Below, in pieces: positions 34,103-43,048 of a DNA stretch of 64,000 nucleotides. The number at the start of each line of letters is the position of its first letter. Positions within the stretch are counted from its first letter, which is position 1. The position numbers and the translations under genes were made by a program. The notes beneath the pieces were generated by a model. That model saw only the letters and a program-made list of their open reading frames with translations, searched no databases and was not told where the DNA came from. Origin of the DNA: Ilumatobacteraceae bacterium (GTDB lineage: Bacteria > Actinomycetota > Acidimicrobiia > Acidimicrobiales > Ilumatobacteraceae); contig JAOBWK010000056.1 in NCBI GenBank assembly GCA_025463305.1, positions 62,001 to 126,000 of the forward strand, given 5' to 3'.

Positions 34103-34585
34103 ATGCAGATCTCTCCTCCCGTCGGTTCCTGGAGCGACTTCGAACAGGCCGCACCCGAGCTCGCGGCCGCTGCGAAGCAGCGGTTCCTCGAGCACAAGCA
34201 CCACGTCCTCGCCACGCTGCGCCGCGACGGTTCGCCGCGGATCAGCGCCAACGAGGTGCAGTTCCACGGCGGGAACATCGTCATGGGCATGATGCTCGAC
34301 TCCGTCAAGGCGCTCGACCTGCTGCGCGACGGCCGCTGCGCGATCCATGCCAATCCCGGCGACGATCCCGGCCCCGGCGACGTCAAGCTCTCGGGCATCG
34401 CTGCGGCGGTCACCGATCCCGACGAGCTCGCCGCCTACGCAGAAGAGGTCGAGCCGCCGCCGCCGTTCCACCTGTTCCGGCTCGATCTGCTCGAGGTGGT
34501 GCACACCAAGGTGCATCCCGACAACGACCGTCTCGTGATCACCCACTGGACTCCGACGGGTCTCACCGTGGTCGATCGCTACTAG
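34103..34585 (+). CDS. PPOX/FDOR-family flavin- or F420-dependent split-barrel protein
   Basis: 160 residues. The pyridoxamine-phosphate-oxidase split barrel is recognised from HVLATLRRDGSPRISANEVQFHGGNIVMGM at about residues 36-65 and GIAAAVTDPDE. Such proteins bind FMN or, in actinobacteria, often F420, and reduce small substrates. It lacks any signal or membrane segment. It is divergent from a TetR regulator and likely its target; an alpha/beta hydrolase gene ends 10 bases downstream on the other strand. Substrate is unknown. Confidence 0.82.
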   Translation: MQISPPVGSWSDFEQAAPELAAAAKQRFLEHKHHVLATLRRDGSPRISANEVQFHGGNIVMGMMLDSVKALDLLRDGRCAIHANPGDDPGPGDVKLSGIAAAVTDPDELAAYAEEVEPPPPFHLFRLDLLEVVHTKVHPDNDRLVITHWTPTGLTVVDRY

Positions 34586-34594
34586 CGCGCGGGA

Positions 34595-35407
34595 TCAGCG
34601 GTTGTCGCTCAGGCCGCGGAGGAACGAGAGGACGACTCGTTCGAGCTGCTCCGGCTGATCGAACGGCAGGCCGTGGCCGGCGTTCGGGATCTGCTCGACC
34701 GTGATGCGAGGATTGTGCTGGCTGAGCTCGACGGCCAGCTCGAGCGACACGACACCCGAGTCACCGATCACGATCACCGTCGGGACCTCGATCGCGCCGG
34801 CGACGGCGCGGAACTCGGGGTTGGGCGGCTTCAGCACCTCGAACGCGCTCGGACTGGTGTGCAGCCGGGCCTCGGCCTGGCGCTCGATGATGTCCGCGCG
34901 TCGGTGGGGGTGCCTCGCGAGCGCGTCGGCGACGAGCTCGGACGTCGTCAGCCCGAGGGCACGTCGATGCTGCTCGGCGACGTCGCTCGCCCACACCTCG
35001 CGCTGCAGCTCAGGACTGATGAACGTCGGATCGATGAGGACGAGCCCGCGGAGGTTCCCGCCGCTGCACTGCGCGGCAACAGCGGCCGTCATCCCGCCCA
35101 TGGAGTGCCCGACGAGGACGGGCCGGCTCAGGTCCAGGTCGCGCACCATGTCAAGCACGTCGCCGGCGAGATCGTCGTAGAGGTATCCGGACTCGGGCGC
35201 GCTCGAGCCACCGTGCCCTCTCGCATCCGGCATCACGACGTCGAACTCACCCTCGAGCGCCTCCGCCAGCGGGCTCCAGCACGCACCGCTCCCCATCAGC
35301 CCGTGCAGCAACACGACGGGTGGCCCACCGCCCCCGGTTCGCACGTACCGGATCCGGACGTCGCCGTTCCTGCACGTCCCCTCGCTCCACGACCCCATCC
35401 CGCCCAT
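34595..35407 (-). CDS. Alpha/beta hydrolase fold protein
   Basis: 270 residues from ATG 35407. The oxyanion motif LLHGLMGSG, the nucleophile elbow VGHSMGGM (Ser), and the C-terminal catalytic His in NAGHGLPFDQP are all present, with DARGHGGSS between them. The substrate is unknown; esterase or meta-cleavage hydrolase activity would fit. A longer frame to 35482 exists, but it would run through the terminator hairpin at 35444-35480, so the inner ATG (or 35398) is preferred. Confidence 0.85.
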   Translation of the reverse strand: MGGMGSWSEGTCRNGDVRIRYVRTGGGGPPVVLLHGLMGSGACWSPLAEALEGEFDVVMPDARGHGGSSAPESGYLYDDLAGDVLDMVRDLDLSRPVLVGHSMGGMTAAVAAQCSGGNLRGLVLIDPTFISPELQREVWASDVAEQHRRALGLTTSELVADALARHPHRRADIIERQAEARLHTSPSAFEVLKPPNPEFRAVAGAIEVPTVIVIGDSGVVSLELAVELSQHNPRITVEQIPNAGHGLPFDQPEQLERVVLSFLRGLSDNR

Positions 35408-35443
35408 CGTGCCACCGCCTGTTCCCCATGCCGCCGCGGCGCT

Positions 35444-35480
35444 GCGTGCCGGGCACTCCCGAAGGAGCACTCCGGCACGC
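35444..35480 (-). terminator. Hairpin terminator with UUCG tetraloop
   Basis: On the - strand, a 9-bp stem (GCGTGCCGG/CCGGCACGC), an internal loop and a 4-bp stem (CTCC/GGAG) are closed by UUCG. It lies 28 bases after the stop of the DTR protein gene and should end that transcript. Confidence 0.55.
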
Positions 35481-35507
35481 ACGCGCCGTCCCGGGATCGA
35501 TCGCGGA

Positions 35508-36767
35508 TCAGGCAGCCGCCGTGAAGTAGCCGTTCAGATCGGCGACGACATCGGTGCCCTCGCTGACGTACAGGCAGACCTTGCCGTTGGCGCCGATCCG
35601 CACGGGGGTGAGGTTGGCCCGGTCCACGCCGTGGACGAAGTTGAGGAACGACGCCAGCGGGCGGGGCTTGCCGCACGGCCACGACGTCACGTAGCCGGGA
35701 CCGGTCGCACCGGTGATGGTGACGTTGAGCATCACGGCCGCAGCGTCGGTCGGCACACCGTTCAGGCCGGCAACCTGGAGCTGCAGGACGTCACCGCGGC
35801 CGAGCCGTGCGGGACGTGAGCCGACGATGCCGGTGCCATCACGGCTGTCGAGCACGCGGACCGGGGTCAGCGACGTGAACGTCACGCCGGCACCGGTCGA
35901 GAAGTAGCCCTGCACGTCGACGACCAGGTCGGTGGACACCGAGGCGAAGAAGCACACCTGGCCGGTGCTGGAGAGCCGCACCGTGACGAGGTTGGCGACG
36001 GTCGGGTTCGACGGATCGACGTTGACGTTGCTCACCGTCGGCCGGGGCTGATCGCACGGGAACACCGAGATGTAGCCGGCCGCCGTGGCACCGGTGACGG
36101 TGACGTTCATCGTGACGGCCCGGACATCGCCGGTGGTCGGCACGCCGCCGGCGCCGGGGATCGTCATCGGCAGGATCTCCGACGCGGCCAGCGGGCCGGC
36201 CGGACGACTGCCGAGCCCGGTGCCGTCGCGGGTGTCGATGATGCGCGACGGGTCGAGCTGGGTGTAGCGGTAGCCCGGCGCGGCCGCGAAGTCGTCGGCA
36301 TACCAGCCCGAGAGGTCGGCCACGAACTGCGTCTTCGTCGAGGCGAACACGCACACCTTGCCGTCATTGCCGACCTTGGCCGTCACGAGGTTGGCGCTGT
36401 CGACGCCCTGCACCACGTTGAGGTTCGACGCCACGGGCCGGGCATCGCCGCACGGGTAGACCGTGAGGTATCCGGGGCCCGCAGCCTCCGTGGCGGTCAG
36501 GTTCAGCACGACCGCGCCGACGCCTGTCGTCGGGACACCGCCGACCCCGGTCACCACGAACTGCGTCGCCTGGCCGGCGCCGAGCGGGCCGACATGCTGC
36601 CCGGCGACACCCGTGCCGTCGCGGGTGTCGACGATGCGGACCGGATCGACCGGCGTGTACGTGCCGCGGACGGGAACGGCGGCCGAGGCCACCCCACCCG
36701 AGATGCCGACGGCGAAGACGAGTGCCGCGCCGACCGTGGTCAGCGCGGCGAGTTGCTTGATGTGCAT
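35508..36767 (-). CDS. Secreted protein made of three DTR beta-modules
   Basis: 419 residues. A signal peptide (about 1-29, cleaved after VASA) is followed by three modules of roughly 126 residues and nothing else. Each module opens VRIVDTRDGTG-like, has NLTATEAAGPGYLTVYPCGD-like and SNLNVVQG-like motifs, and closes with DLSGWY/DVQGYF/DLNGYF. Each has a pair of cysteines (one in the PCG/PCD stretch and one in KVCVF-like positions) that could form a disulfide. It is probably an abundant surface or matrix protein. A GGGAGA ribosome site precedes the ATG. Confidence 0.8.
   Translation of the reverse strand: MHIKQLAALTTVGAALVFAVGISGGVASAAVPVRGTYTPVDPVRIVDTRDGTGVAGQHVGPLGAGQATQFVVTGVGGVPTTGVGAVVLNLTATEAAGPGYLTVYPCGDARPVASNLNVVQGVDSANLVTAKVGNDGKVCVFASTKTQFVADLSGWYADDFAAAPGYRYTQLDPSRIIDTRDGTGLGSRPAGPLAASEILPMTIPGAGGVPTTGDVRAVTMNVTVTGATAAGYISVFPCDQPRPTVSNVNVDPSNPTVANLVTVRLSSTGQVCFFASVSTDLVVDVQGYFSTGAGVTFTSLTPVRVLDSRDGTGIVGSRPARLGRGDVLQLQVAGLNGVPTDAAAVMLNVTITGATGPGYVTSWPCGKPRPLASFLNFVHGVDRANLTPVRIGANGKVCLYVSEGTDVVADLNGYFTAAA
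35514..36662 (-). repeat. Three DTR beta-module coding repeats
   Basis: These are the most regular copies of the module in the window, with the DTRDGTG/DSRDGTG opening preserved in all three. Confidence 0.7.
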
Positions 36768-36871
36768 GAGATCTCCCTGTGATCGAACTGCTGGATGGGT
36801 GCGACTGTCTGCCGGAGATGTGATGAACCTGTGATCGACGCGTGAGCGGGAGACGACGGCAGACTCGATCG

Positions 36872-38230
36872 ATGTCGAACACCACCGACCAACGCTCAGC
36901 GCCCCTGCCCGCCGAGCGCTTCGCGCACTTGAACGTCTTCGTCGCCGGCTACGGCTACCACGAGTCGTCGTGGAAGGTGGCCGACGTCGCCGTGCCGGGG
37001 ATGCTCGGCCTGGATCACTTCGTCGACGTCGCGCGCACGGCCGAGCGCGGCGTGGTCGACTCGCTGTTCTTCGCGGATTCCCCCGGCGTCGCCGAGTTCC
37101 GCCCGCGCTTCATGGCCCAGTCCGGCTTCGACCCGATCGATCTGCTGGCCGCGCTCGCGGCGGTCACGGAGCACGTCGGCCTTGCGGCCACGGCCTCCAC
37201 CACGTACACCCAGCCGTGGGACCTCGCCCGTCGGTTCGCCACGCTCGATCACCTCAGCCGCGGTCGCGCCGGATGGAACATCGTCACCACCGGCTCGCCG
37301 TACGCGGCCGCCAACTTCCCCGAGCAGGTCCATCCGCCGCATGCCGAGCGCTACGACCGCGCCGAGGAGTTCGTCGAGGTCGTGCTGAAGGTCTGGGATG
37401 GCTGGGAGGACGACGCCGTGCTCGCTTCGCGGGCCACCGGCACCTGGGCCGACGGCGCGAAGCTGCACGCGCCGCATCACGTCGGCCCGCACTTCTCGGT
37501 GGCGGGCTTCTTGCCGATCGCCCGCTCGCCGCAGGGCCATCCGGTGCTCGCCCAGGCCGGATCATCGCCGGCCGGAGTGGCCCTGGCCGGCAAGCACGCC
37601 GACCTCGTGTTCACCCCGCAGTCGAACATCGAGCAGAGCTTGGCGTTCCGCGAACGGGTGCGCGCGGAGGCGGCGTCCAACGGACGATCACCCGACGCGA
37701 TCCGTCTGCTGCCCGGCCTGTCGTTCGTGCTCGGCAGCACCGAGGCCGAAGCCGAGGCCGGCTGGCGCCGCCTGGAGGAAGCGTCGAGCGAGGAGTTCCG
37801 GCTGCTCAACCTGCTGCACATCGCCGGCGTCCACGCCGACACGACCGGCGAGTTCGATCCCGACGGTCCGTTCCCGTACCACGTGTTCGACAGGGCGACG
37901 AGCACGACGTTCGCCGAAGCGGTCTGCACCGCGGCCCGCGCCGGCAACCTCACGTTCCGCCAGGCCGCCGCGAAGTTCGCGACGTTGCCAGGTGGCCTGC
38001 ACTTCACCGGCACACCGGACGGCCTCGCCGACCTCATCGAGACGTGGTGGCGGGCCGGTGCGGCAGACGGGTTCACACTGCAGCCGCTGCGCCTACCGAT
38101 GGACCTCGCGCTCTTCGCCGATCACGTCACGCCGATCCTGCAGCACCGCGGCGTGATCCAGCCCGGGTACCGCGAGGGCACGTTGCGCGACAAGCTCGGC
38201 CTGCCCCGCCCACCCGGTCGCCGCAGCTGA
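36872..38230 (+). CDS. NtaA/SnaA/DszA-type flavin-dependent monooxygenase
   Basis: 452 residues, a bacterial luciferase-like TIM barrel of the nitrilotriacetate/dibenzothiophene-sulfone monooxygenase family. Motifs include LNVFVAGYGYHESSWK, LAATASTTYTQPWDLARRFATLDHLSRGRAGWNIVTT and QAGSSPAGVALAGKHADLVF. The enzyme uses FMNH2 from a separate reductase to oxidise amines, sulfones or sulfonates. The ATG at 36872 begins the usual N-terminus; GTG 36842 is an alternative. The nearby sulfonate transporter and TauD genes suggest a sulfur-scavenging role, as inference from the context. Confidence 0.88.
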   Translation: MSNTTDQRSAPLPAERFAHLNVFVAGYGYHESSWKVADVAVPGMLGLDHFVDVARTAERGVVDSLFFADSPGVAEFRPRFMAQSGFDPIDLLAALAAVTEHVGLAATASTTYTQPWDLARRFATLDHLSRGRAGWNIVTTGSPYAAANFPEQVHPPHAERYDRAEEFVEVVLKVWDGWEDDAVLASRATGTWADGAKLHAPHHVGPHFSVAGFLPIARSPQGHPVLAQAGSSPAGVALAGKHADLVFTPQSNIEQSLAFRERVRAEAASNGRSPDAIRLLPGLSFVLGSTEAEAEAGWRRLEEASSEEFRLLNLLHIAGVHADTTGEFDPDGPFPYHVFDRATSTTFAEAVCTAARAGNLTFRQAAAKFATLPGGLHFTGTPDGLADLIETWWRAGAADGFTLQPLRLPMDLALFADHVTPILQHRGVIQPGYREGTLRDKLGLPRPPGRRS

Positions 38231-38238
38231 CCGGATCG

Positions 38239-39861
38239 TCAGAGCGAGACGAAGACGGGCTCGGCCGCGCCGACCCGCTTGGACTCGTACATCGCCCGGT
38301 CCGCGGCAGCGGTGAGCGTCTCCGAGGTGACGCCGATCGCGTCCGTCCAGGCGACGCCGACGCTGGAACGGATCCGGATCGGCAGGCCGCCGACGATGTC
38401 GACGGGCGCGGCGAGCGCATCCGTCAGGCGCGTCCCGATGCGGATTGCCTCCTCGATCGTGCGCACCGCTGGCAGCACCACGAGGAACTCGTCGCCCCCG
38501 AGCCGGCCGACCACGTCGATCGACCGCATCGCGCCACGCAGCCGATCGGCCGCACCGACCAGGAGGCGATCACCCGTCTCGTGGCCGAACGTGTCGTTGA
38601 CCTCCTTGAACCCGTCGAGGTCCAGGAACACGACGGCGGTGCCGGGCGAGCGATCCGCATGGCGGGCGACAGCGCGGTCGAGCTCGCGCAGCACGGCCGC
38701 ACGGTTCAAGCAGCCGGTGAGGTCGTCGACGCTGGCACGCATCTCCAGCTCGGTGCGCAGCGTGGACTGCTCGGTGACGTCGTTGATGCACAGCACCGCG
38801 CCCACCGGGACGTCATCGGCATCCGTGAGGACGCGGATCGCGATCGAGCAGTAGCGCAGCAGGGCCTCGCCCGGCAGCGAGAGGCGCACCTCGAGGTCGG
38901 CGTCGCGCCCGGCCACCAACGCCCCGACCACCTCGCGGTCGAGCACCCGTCGATCGTCGGGGATGACGTTGGCGAGCTGCTCGGCGAGCGTCGGTGCCGG
39001 GCCGATGCCGACCACCCGATGGAGCTGGGCATTGCAGTAGACCACCTTCTGGTCGCGGTCGACGTGCAGCACGCCGGACGGGAGCGCGTCGGCGAGGCGC
39101 GCCAGCAGTTGCTCGCGCTGGCGCAGCGTCTCCAACGCCTGCATCTCGTCGGAGATGTCGATCATCTCGGTCGCGACGCATGCCTCCGGACCGGCGAGCA
39201 GGTTGTGGTTCGTCAGCTCCATCCACAGCCACGAGCCGTCGGCGCGCTGGTGCCGGGCGCGCAGCCGGGTGACCGCACCGGGGGCGCTGAGCATCTCCAT
39301 CCACGCATCGATCGCCCGACCATGATCGTCGGGATGGATGAGGGTGAGCGAGCGCACACCGATCAGCTCGTCGGCCGAGAACCCGAGCATGCGGCAGATC
39401 CGCTCGTCGACCCCGCGGATGATGGCCAGCTCGTCCTTGTCCGTCCGCCCCGACTTCGGCATCACCGGCTCGCTCGCAGCGAGTGCGGCGGCGACCTGGA
39501 TGTGCTCGTCGGCGGCGATCAGCAGGATCACCACGTCGTAGCGGTGACGCATGTCGACGAAGTAGAACGTCGCCTCGACACCGCCGGCCAGCACGACCTG
39601 ACCCATCGATCCACCGAGCGTGATCGCCTTCTGCCACAGGTCCATGACGGTCGGACCGTGCCCAGGTGCGACCAGATCCATCCCGGAACGGGCGTCGATC
39701 GGCACCTGCCCGCACAGCTCGATGCCTGCCGGCACCGGTACGAACAGCCCGTGCGCGTCAGCGGCTGCGACGTGCGCGTCGGGGAGCTGGTGGAGCAGCG
39801 ACATCAGTGACGCGTCACGCGCTGCAGCGATCCGTTCGTTGCTCGAGACCTGACTGCTCAC
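38239..39861 (-). CDS. PAS-PAS-GGDEF diguanylate cyclase
   Basis: 540 residues from GTG 39861. An N-terminal sensor region of about 150 residues (DAHGLFVPVPAGIELCG, GPTVMDLW) is followed by a PAS/PAC domain (ICRMLGFSADELIGV, LIHPDDHGRAIDAWMEM), a second PAS (GVLHVDRDQKVVYCNAQL) and a GGDEF domain with FLDLDGFKEVNDTFGH and RLGGDEFLVV, so the cyclase should be active. It is soluble. It sits convergent to the flavin monooxygenase and divergent to the sulfonate operon. The start codon follows GGAG by seven bases; longer frames lack support. Confidence 0.86.
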   Translation of the reverse strand: MSSQVSSNERIAAARDASLMSLLHQLPDAHVAAADAHGLFVPVPAGIELCGQVPIDARSGMDLVAPGHGPTVMDLWQKAITLGGSMGQVVLAGGVEATFYFVDMRHRYDVVILLIAADEHIQVAAALAASEPVMPKSGRTDKDELAIIRGVDERICRMLGFSADELIGVRSLTLIHPDDHGRAIDAWMEMLSAPGAVTRLRARHQRADGSWLWMELTNHNLLAGPEACVATEMIDISDEMQALETLRQREQLLARLADALPSGVLHVDRDQKVVYCNAQLHRVVGIGPAPTLAEQLANVIPDDRRVLDREVVGALVAGRDADLEVRLSLPGEALLRYCSIAIRVLTDADDVPVGAVLCINDVTEQSTLRTELEMRASVDDLTGCLNRAAVLRELDRAVARHADRSPGTAVVFLDLDGFKEVNDTFGHETGDRLLVGAADRLRGAMRSIDVVGRLGGDEFLVVLPAVRTIEEAIRIGTRLTDALAAPVDIVGGLPIRIRSSVGVAWTDAIGVTSETLTAAADRAMYESKRVGAAEPVFVSL

Positions 39862-39983
39862 CCGCCCACTCCGTTCCGCTGCTGACCGAATGACGTATCG
39901 GCTCACCGACGACTCGACGTGAGCAGATTCGGTGTGGAGCACCAGGAGCGTCGGTTCGCGCTCGCGACGGTCTTCTGCATTGC

Positions 39984-39996
39984 GGAAGTTTCTTCC
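39984..39996. promoter_or_regulatory. 13-bp palindrome upstream of the sulfonate operon
   Basis: GGAAG-ttt-CTTCC lies just upstream of the likely -35 box of the operon and is a candidate regulator site. Confidence 0.35.
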
Positions 39997-40003
39997 AATC
40001 AGG

Positions 40004-40032
40004 TTGCGCGTTTCTCCCACGACCCCTATTGT
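40004..40032 (+). promoter_or_regulatory. Promoter of the sulfonate operon
   Basis: TTGCGC (40004-40009), 17 bases, then TATTGT (40027-40032). It gives a leader of about 35 bases with a GGAAAGG ribosome site before GTG 40072. Confidence 0.45.
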
Positions 40033-40071
40033 CGACCAAACCGATCAACATTTACGGGAAAGGCAATCCAC

Positions 40072-41328
40072 GTGCACCGTCCACCGCATCGCTCCAGGCT
40101 CAGAGGGCGCATCCTCGTCGCTGCAACAGCATCCATCGGGCTGCTCGTCAGCAGCTGCAGCTCCGACGCCTCGACCCGCGAGACCACGCCGGCGCCCGCG
40201 TCCACGAGCTCCTCCGCCGTCCCCGCCCCGTCCGCGCCCACCGTTTCATCTGCAGCCACCGTCACCTCCGATTCGGTGGCCACGACCACGGCGTCGAGCG
40301 ACACGGCGTCCACCGGCAGCGGGGACACCGCGGCCACCGGGGCCACCACCGTCGCCACGGATGTCGCGACCACCGAGCCCGCCACCACGGCAGTGCCGGT
40401 GACGGCACCGCCGGTCCCGGCCGGGGTCACCCTGCACATCGGCGATCAGCTCGACTACCTGAAGACGGTGCTCAGCCTCGCCGGGCAGGATCAGAACTTC
40501 CCGTACACGGTGGACTACAGCGCCTTCATCGGCGGCCCGCCGATGCTGCAGGCCTTCCAGGCCGGCGCCGTCGACGCCGGCTTCATCGGCACCACGCCGC
40601 TGATCTTCGCCCAGGCCGCCGGGCAGGACCTGGTCGGCATCGCCAGCTGGCACGCCACGAAGGGCTCCTCGTACAGCCTGGTGACCGCACCCGGCAACAC
40701 CGACATCAACGGCTGGGCCGACCTCAAGGGCAAGTCGGTCGCCTTCCAGAAGGGCACCGCCGCCGAGGCCGTGCTGCTGGAGGGGCTCGACTCGGTCGGG
40801 CTCAAGGAGTCCGACATCACGGTCGTCGACGTCACCTCCGTGAACGTCAACGCGACGCTCGAGGGCGGCTCGGCGCAGGCCGGCATCCAGACCGAGCCAC
40901 TGACCAGCGCCTACCTCGCCGCTGATCCCACGGCGAAGTCGGTCGTCAAGGCCCAGGAGCTGACCGACCGCTCGTCGGTGCTGATCGCCACCAAGGACTC
41001 GTTGAACGACGCCGGCAAATCGGCGGCGCTCGCCGACTACATCACCCGGCTGGTCAAGTCCTACGGCTACCTGAAGGACCATCAGGATCAGGTGGCAACT
41101 GCCGTCTACGTCAAGACCTACGGGCTGTCCCCGGAGCGGGCCACCCAGCTGACCACGGAGAACGGGCCCACCGAGTTCGCCCCGGTGCCCGGCGATCTCC
41201 TCGCACCGCAGCAGAAGCTCGCCGACCTCTTCGCGGCGGCCGGCCAGATCCCGAGCAAGATCGACGTGAGCGCGTCGTTCGACGGGCGGTTCAACGACCT
41301 GGTCGCAGCGACCCAGGCGGCGCCGTGA
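40072..41328 (+). CDS. ssuA: ABC transporter substrate-binding lipoprotein, SsuA/TauA/NitT type
   Basis: 418 residues from GTG 40072. The signal peptide ends in a lipobox (LLVSSCSS), so the protein is lipid-anchored. A Ser/Thr/Ala/Pro tether of about 90 residues leads to the NMT1/SsuA-like binding domain: GGPPMLQAFQAGAVDAGFIGTTPLIFAQAAG and LKGKSVAFQKGTAAEAVLLEGL are typical of the sulfonate/nitrate/taurine group. It delivers substrate to the permease and ATPase encoded next; the stop overlaps the permease start (GTGA). Sulfonate as substrate is inferred from the TauD-like gene in the operon. Confidence 0.85.
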   Translation: MHRPPHRSRLRGRILVAATASIGLLVSSCSSDASTRETTPAPASTSSSAVPAPSAPTVSSAATVTSDSVATTTASSDTASTGSGDTAATGATTVATDVATTEPATTAVPVTAPPVPAGVTLHIGDQLDYLKTVLSLAGQDQNFPYTVDYSAFIGGPPMLQAFQAGAVDAGFIGTTPLIFAQAAGQDLVGIASWHATKGSSYSLVTAPGNTDINGWADLKGKSVAFQKGTAAEAVLLEGLDSVGLKESDITVVDVTSVNVNATLEGGSAQAGIQTEPLTSAYLAADPTAKSVVKAQELTDRSSVLIATKDSLNDAGKSAALADYITRLVKSYGYLKDHQDQVATAVYVKTYGLSPERATQLTTENGPTEFAPVPGDLLAPQQKLADLFAAAGQIPSKIDVSASFDGRFNDLVAATQAAP

Positions 41329-42245
41329 CCGCCGTCCAGACGCAAGCCTCCTCCGTCGTCGGCGGACGCTCGGGCGAGTTCAGTCGACGCCCACCGGTGT
41401 CGCTCGACGGGCTCGGCGCAGCGACCGACGCGACCGACGCCGTCGACCTGGTGACGCTGCCGACCGGTGGCGTCCGTGGGCAGAGCCGGCTGCACGTCCC
41501 GCGTGGCGTCGTCCGCCTCGGCGGCGTCGTCCTGCTCATCGCCTTCTGGGAGCTCGCCTCCCGTGCCGGCTGGGTCAGCAAGCGTCAGCTCGCCGCGCCG
41601 TCGACGGTGCTCACCGCCGGTTGGGACATGCTCAAGGCGGGCACGCTGCAGACCGCGCTGTGGGCTTCGCTCAAGCGAGTGTTCTGGGGCCTCGCCTTCG
41701 GCGTCCCGATCGGCGCCGGCCTGGCGCTCGTCGCCGGCCTGTCGAAGGTCGGCGACACCCTGGTCGACGCGAACGTGCAGATGCTCCGGTTCGTGCCGAT
41801 CATCGCCCTGCAGCCGTTGCTGATCTTCTGGCTCGGCATCGGCGAGACGGTGAAGATCTTCCTGATCGTCATCGGCGTCGCGTTCCCGATCTACGTCAAC
41901 ACCAGCGCCGCCATCCGCTCGGTTCATCCCGGCTTCCACGAACTGTCGAAGGTGGTCGGTCTGAGTCGGTTCCAGACGATCCGCAAGGTGATCCTGCCGG
42001 GCGCGCTGCCCGGGTTCCTCGTCGGCCTGCGGCTGGCGGTGGGCATCGCCTGGCTGCTGCTCGTGTTCGCCGAGCAGATCAACGCGACGTCTGGCATCGG
42101 CTTCTTGATCCTGCGCGCCCAGACGTTCTTCCAGACCGACATCATCGTCGTCGGCATCGTCGTCTACCTGATCCTCGGGTTGGCGTCCGACGTCCTGGCA
42201 CGCGGCCTCGAGCGCGTCCTGCTCCGCTGGCAGCCGGGCCGATGA
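41325..42245 (+). CDS. ssuC: ABC transporter permease, SsuC type
   Basis: 306 residues. A cytoplasmic N-terminus of about 60 residues precedes six predicted membrane helices. The conserved EAA-type cytoplasmic loop is seen around HELSKVVGLSRFQTIRKVILPGALPGFLVGLRLAVG, characteristic of the SsuC/TauC/NitT permeases. It forms the channel for the SsuA-like binding protein. The GTG start overlaps the upstream stop and the end overlaps ssuB by ATGA, so the operon is translationally coupled. Confidence 0.9.
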   Translation: MTAVQTQASSVVGGRSGEFSRRPPVSLDGLGAATDATDAVDLVTLPTGGVRGQSRLHVPRGVVRLGGVVLLIAFWELASRAGWVSKRQLAAPSTVLTAGWDMLKAGTLQTALWASLKRVFWGLAFGVPIGAGLALVAGLSKVGDTLVDANVQMLRFVPIIALQPLLIFWLGIGETVKIFLIVIGVAFPIYVNTSAAIRSVHPGFHELSKVVGLSRFQTIRKVILPGALPGFLVGLRLAVGIAWLLLVFAEQINATSGIGFLILRAQTFFQTDIIVVGIVVYLILGLASDVLARGLERVLLRWQPGR

Positions 42246-43048
42246 GCGCGGTCGCCACACTCGCGGTCTCGGTGCGCGACGTGCGCCGCACGTTCGGCGA
42301 GCGCGAGGTCCTGCGCGGCATCGACCTCGAGTTCGGCCGAGGCGAGTTCATCGCCCTGCTCGGGCGCAGCGGCTCCGGCAAGAGCACCTTCCTGCGTGCC
42401 CTCGCCGGTCTCGACACCGGCGTCGAGGGTGAGATCCAGGTGCCCAAGCGGCGCTCGGTGGTCTTCCAGGATCCGCGGCTGCTGCCCTGGGCGTCGGTGC
42501 TCGACAACGTCGTGCTCGGCCTCTCGCAGCGGAGGTCCGGCGGCTCGAAGGCGGCCAAGGAGAGCGGCCGCGCCGTGCTCGCCGAGGTCGGCCTCGCCGG
42601 CCACGAGCAGGACTGGCCGAAGACGCTGTCCGGTGGCGAGGCCCAGCGCGCATCGCTCGCCCGGGCGCTCGTCCGCGATCCACAACTGCTGCTGCTCGAC
42701 GAGCCGTTCGGCGCGCTCGACGCGCTGACCCGGGTGCGCATGCACGTCCTCGTCCAGCAGCTGCACGCCCGCTACCGGCCGGCCGTGCTGCTCGTCACCC
42801 ACGACGTCGACGAGGCGATCCTGCTCGCCGACCGCGTGCTCGTGCTCACCGACGGCGTGATCTCGCTCGACGAGACGATCGGGGTCGCCAGCCCCCGGCT
42901 GCGCGGCGACCCGGCGTTCATCGCACTCCGTTCCCGCCTGCTCGCCGAGCTCGGCGTCGACGAGTCGGCCGAAGGCGCCCACCCCACCACCGTTCCCGCC
43001 AACCACGACAACACCCAGCATCACCACAACACAGGAGCAACGACATGA
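42242..43048 (+). CDS. ssuB: ABC transporter ATPase, SsuB type
   Basis: 268 residues. Walker A LLGRSGSGKST, Q-loop VVFQDPRLLPWASV (the PRLLPW form is typical of SsuB/TauB), signature LSGGEAQRASLARAL, Walker B LLLLDEPFGALD and the switch His in LLVTHDVDEAI are all intact. It energises the SsuAC transporter. A His/Thr/Asn-rich tail of about 25 residues follows the core domain. ATG 42242 overlaps the permease stop; the stop overlaps the dioxygenase start by ATGA. Confidence 0.93.
   Translation: MSAVATLAVSVRDVRRTFGEREVLRGIDLEFGRGEFIALLGRSGSGKSTFLRALAGLDTGVEGEIQVPKRRSVVFQDPRLLPWASVLDNVVLGLSQRRSGGSKAAKESGRAVLAEVGLAGHEQDWPKTLSGGEAQRASLARALVRDPQLLLLDEPFGALDALTRVRMHVLVQQLHARYRPAVLLVTHDVDEAILLADRVLVLTDGVISLDETIGVASPRLRGDPAFIALRSRLLAELGVDESAEGAHPTTVPANHDNTQHHHNTGATT

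Noticed and set aside
35408..35482. N-terminal extension of the alpha/beta hydrolase to 35482
   Set aside because: The extension would be transcribed through the terminator hairpin of the upstream gene and adds no conserved residues.
36776..36838. 11-bp direct repeat CCTGTGATCGA at 36776 and 36828
   Set aside because: Two short copies 52 bases apart in a divergent promoter region could be regulator half-sites, but this is too little to call.
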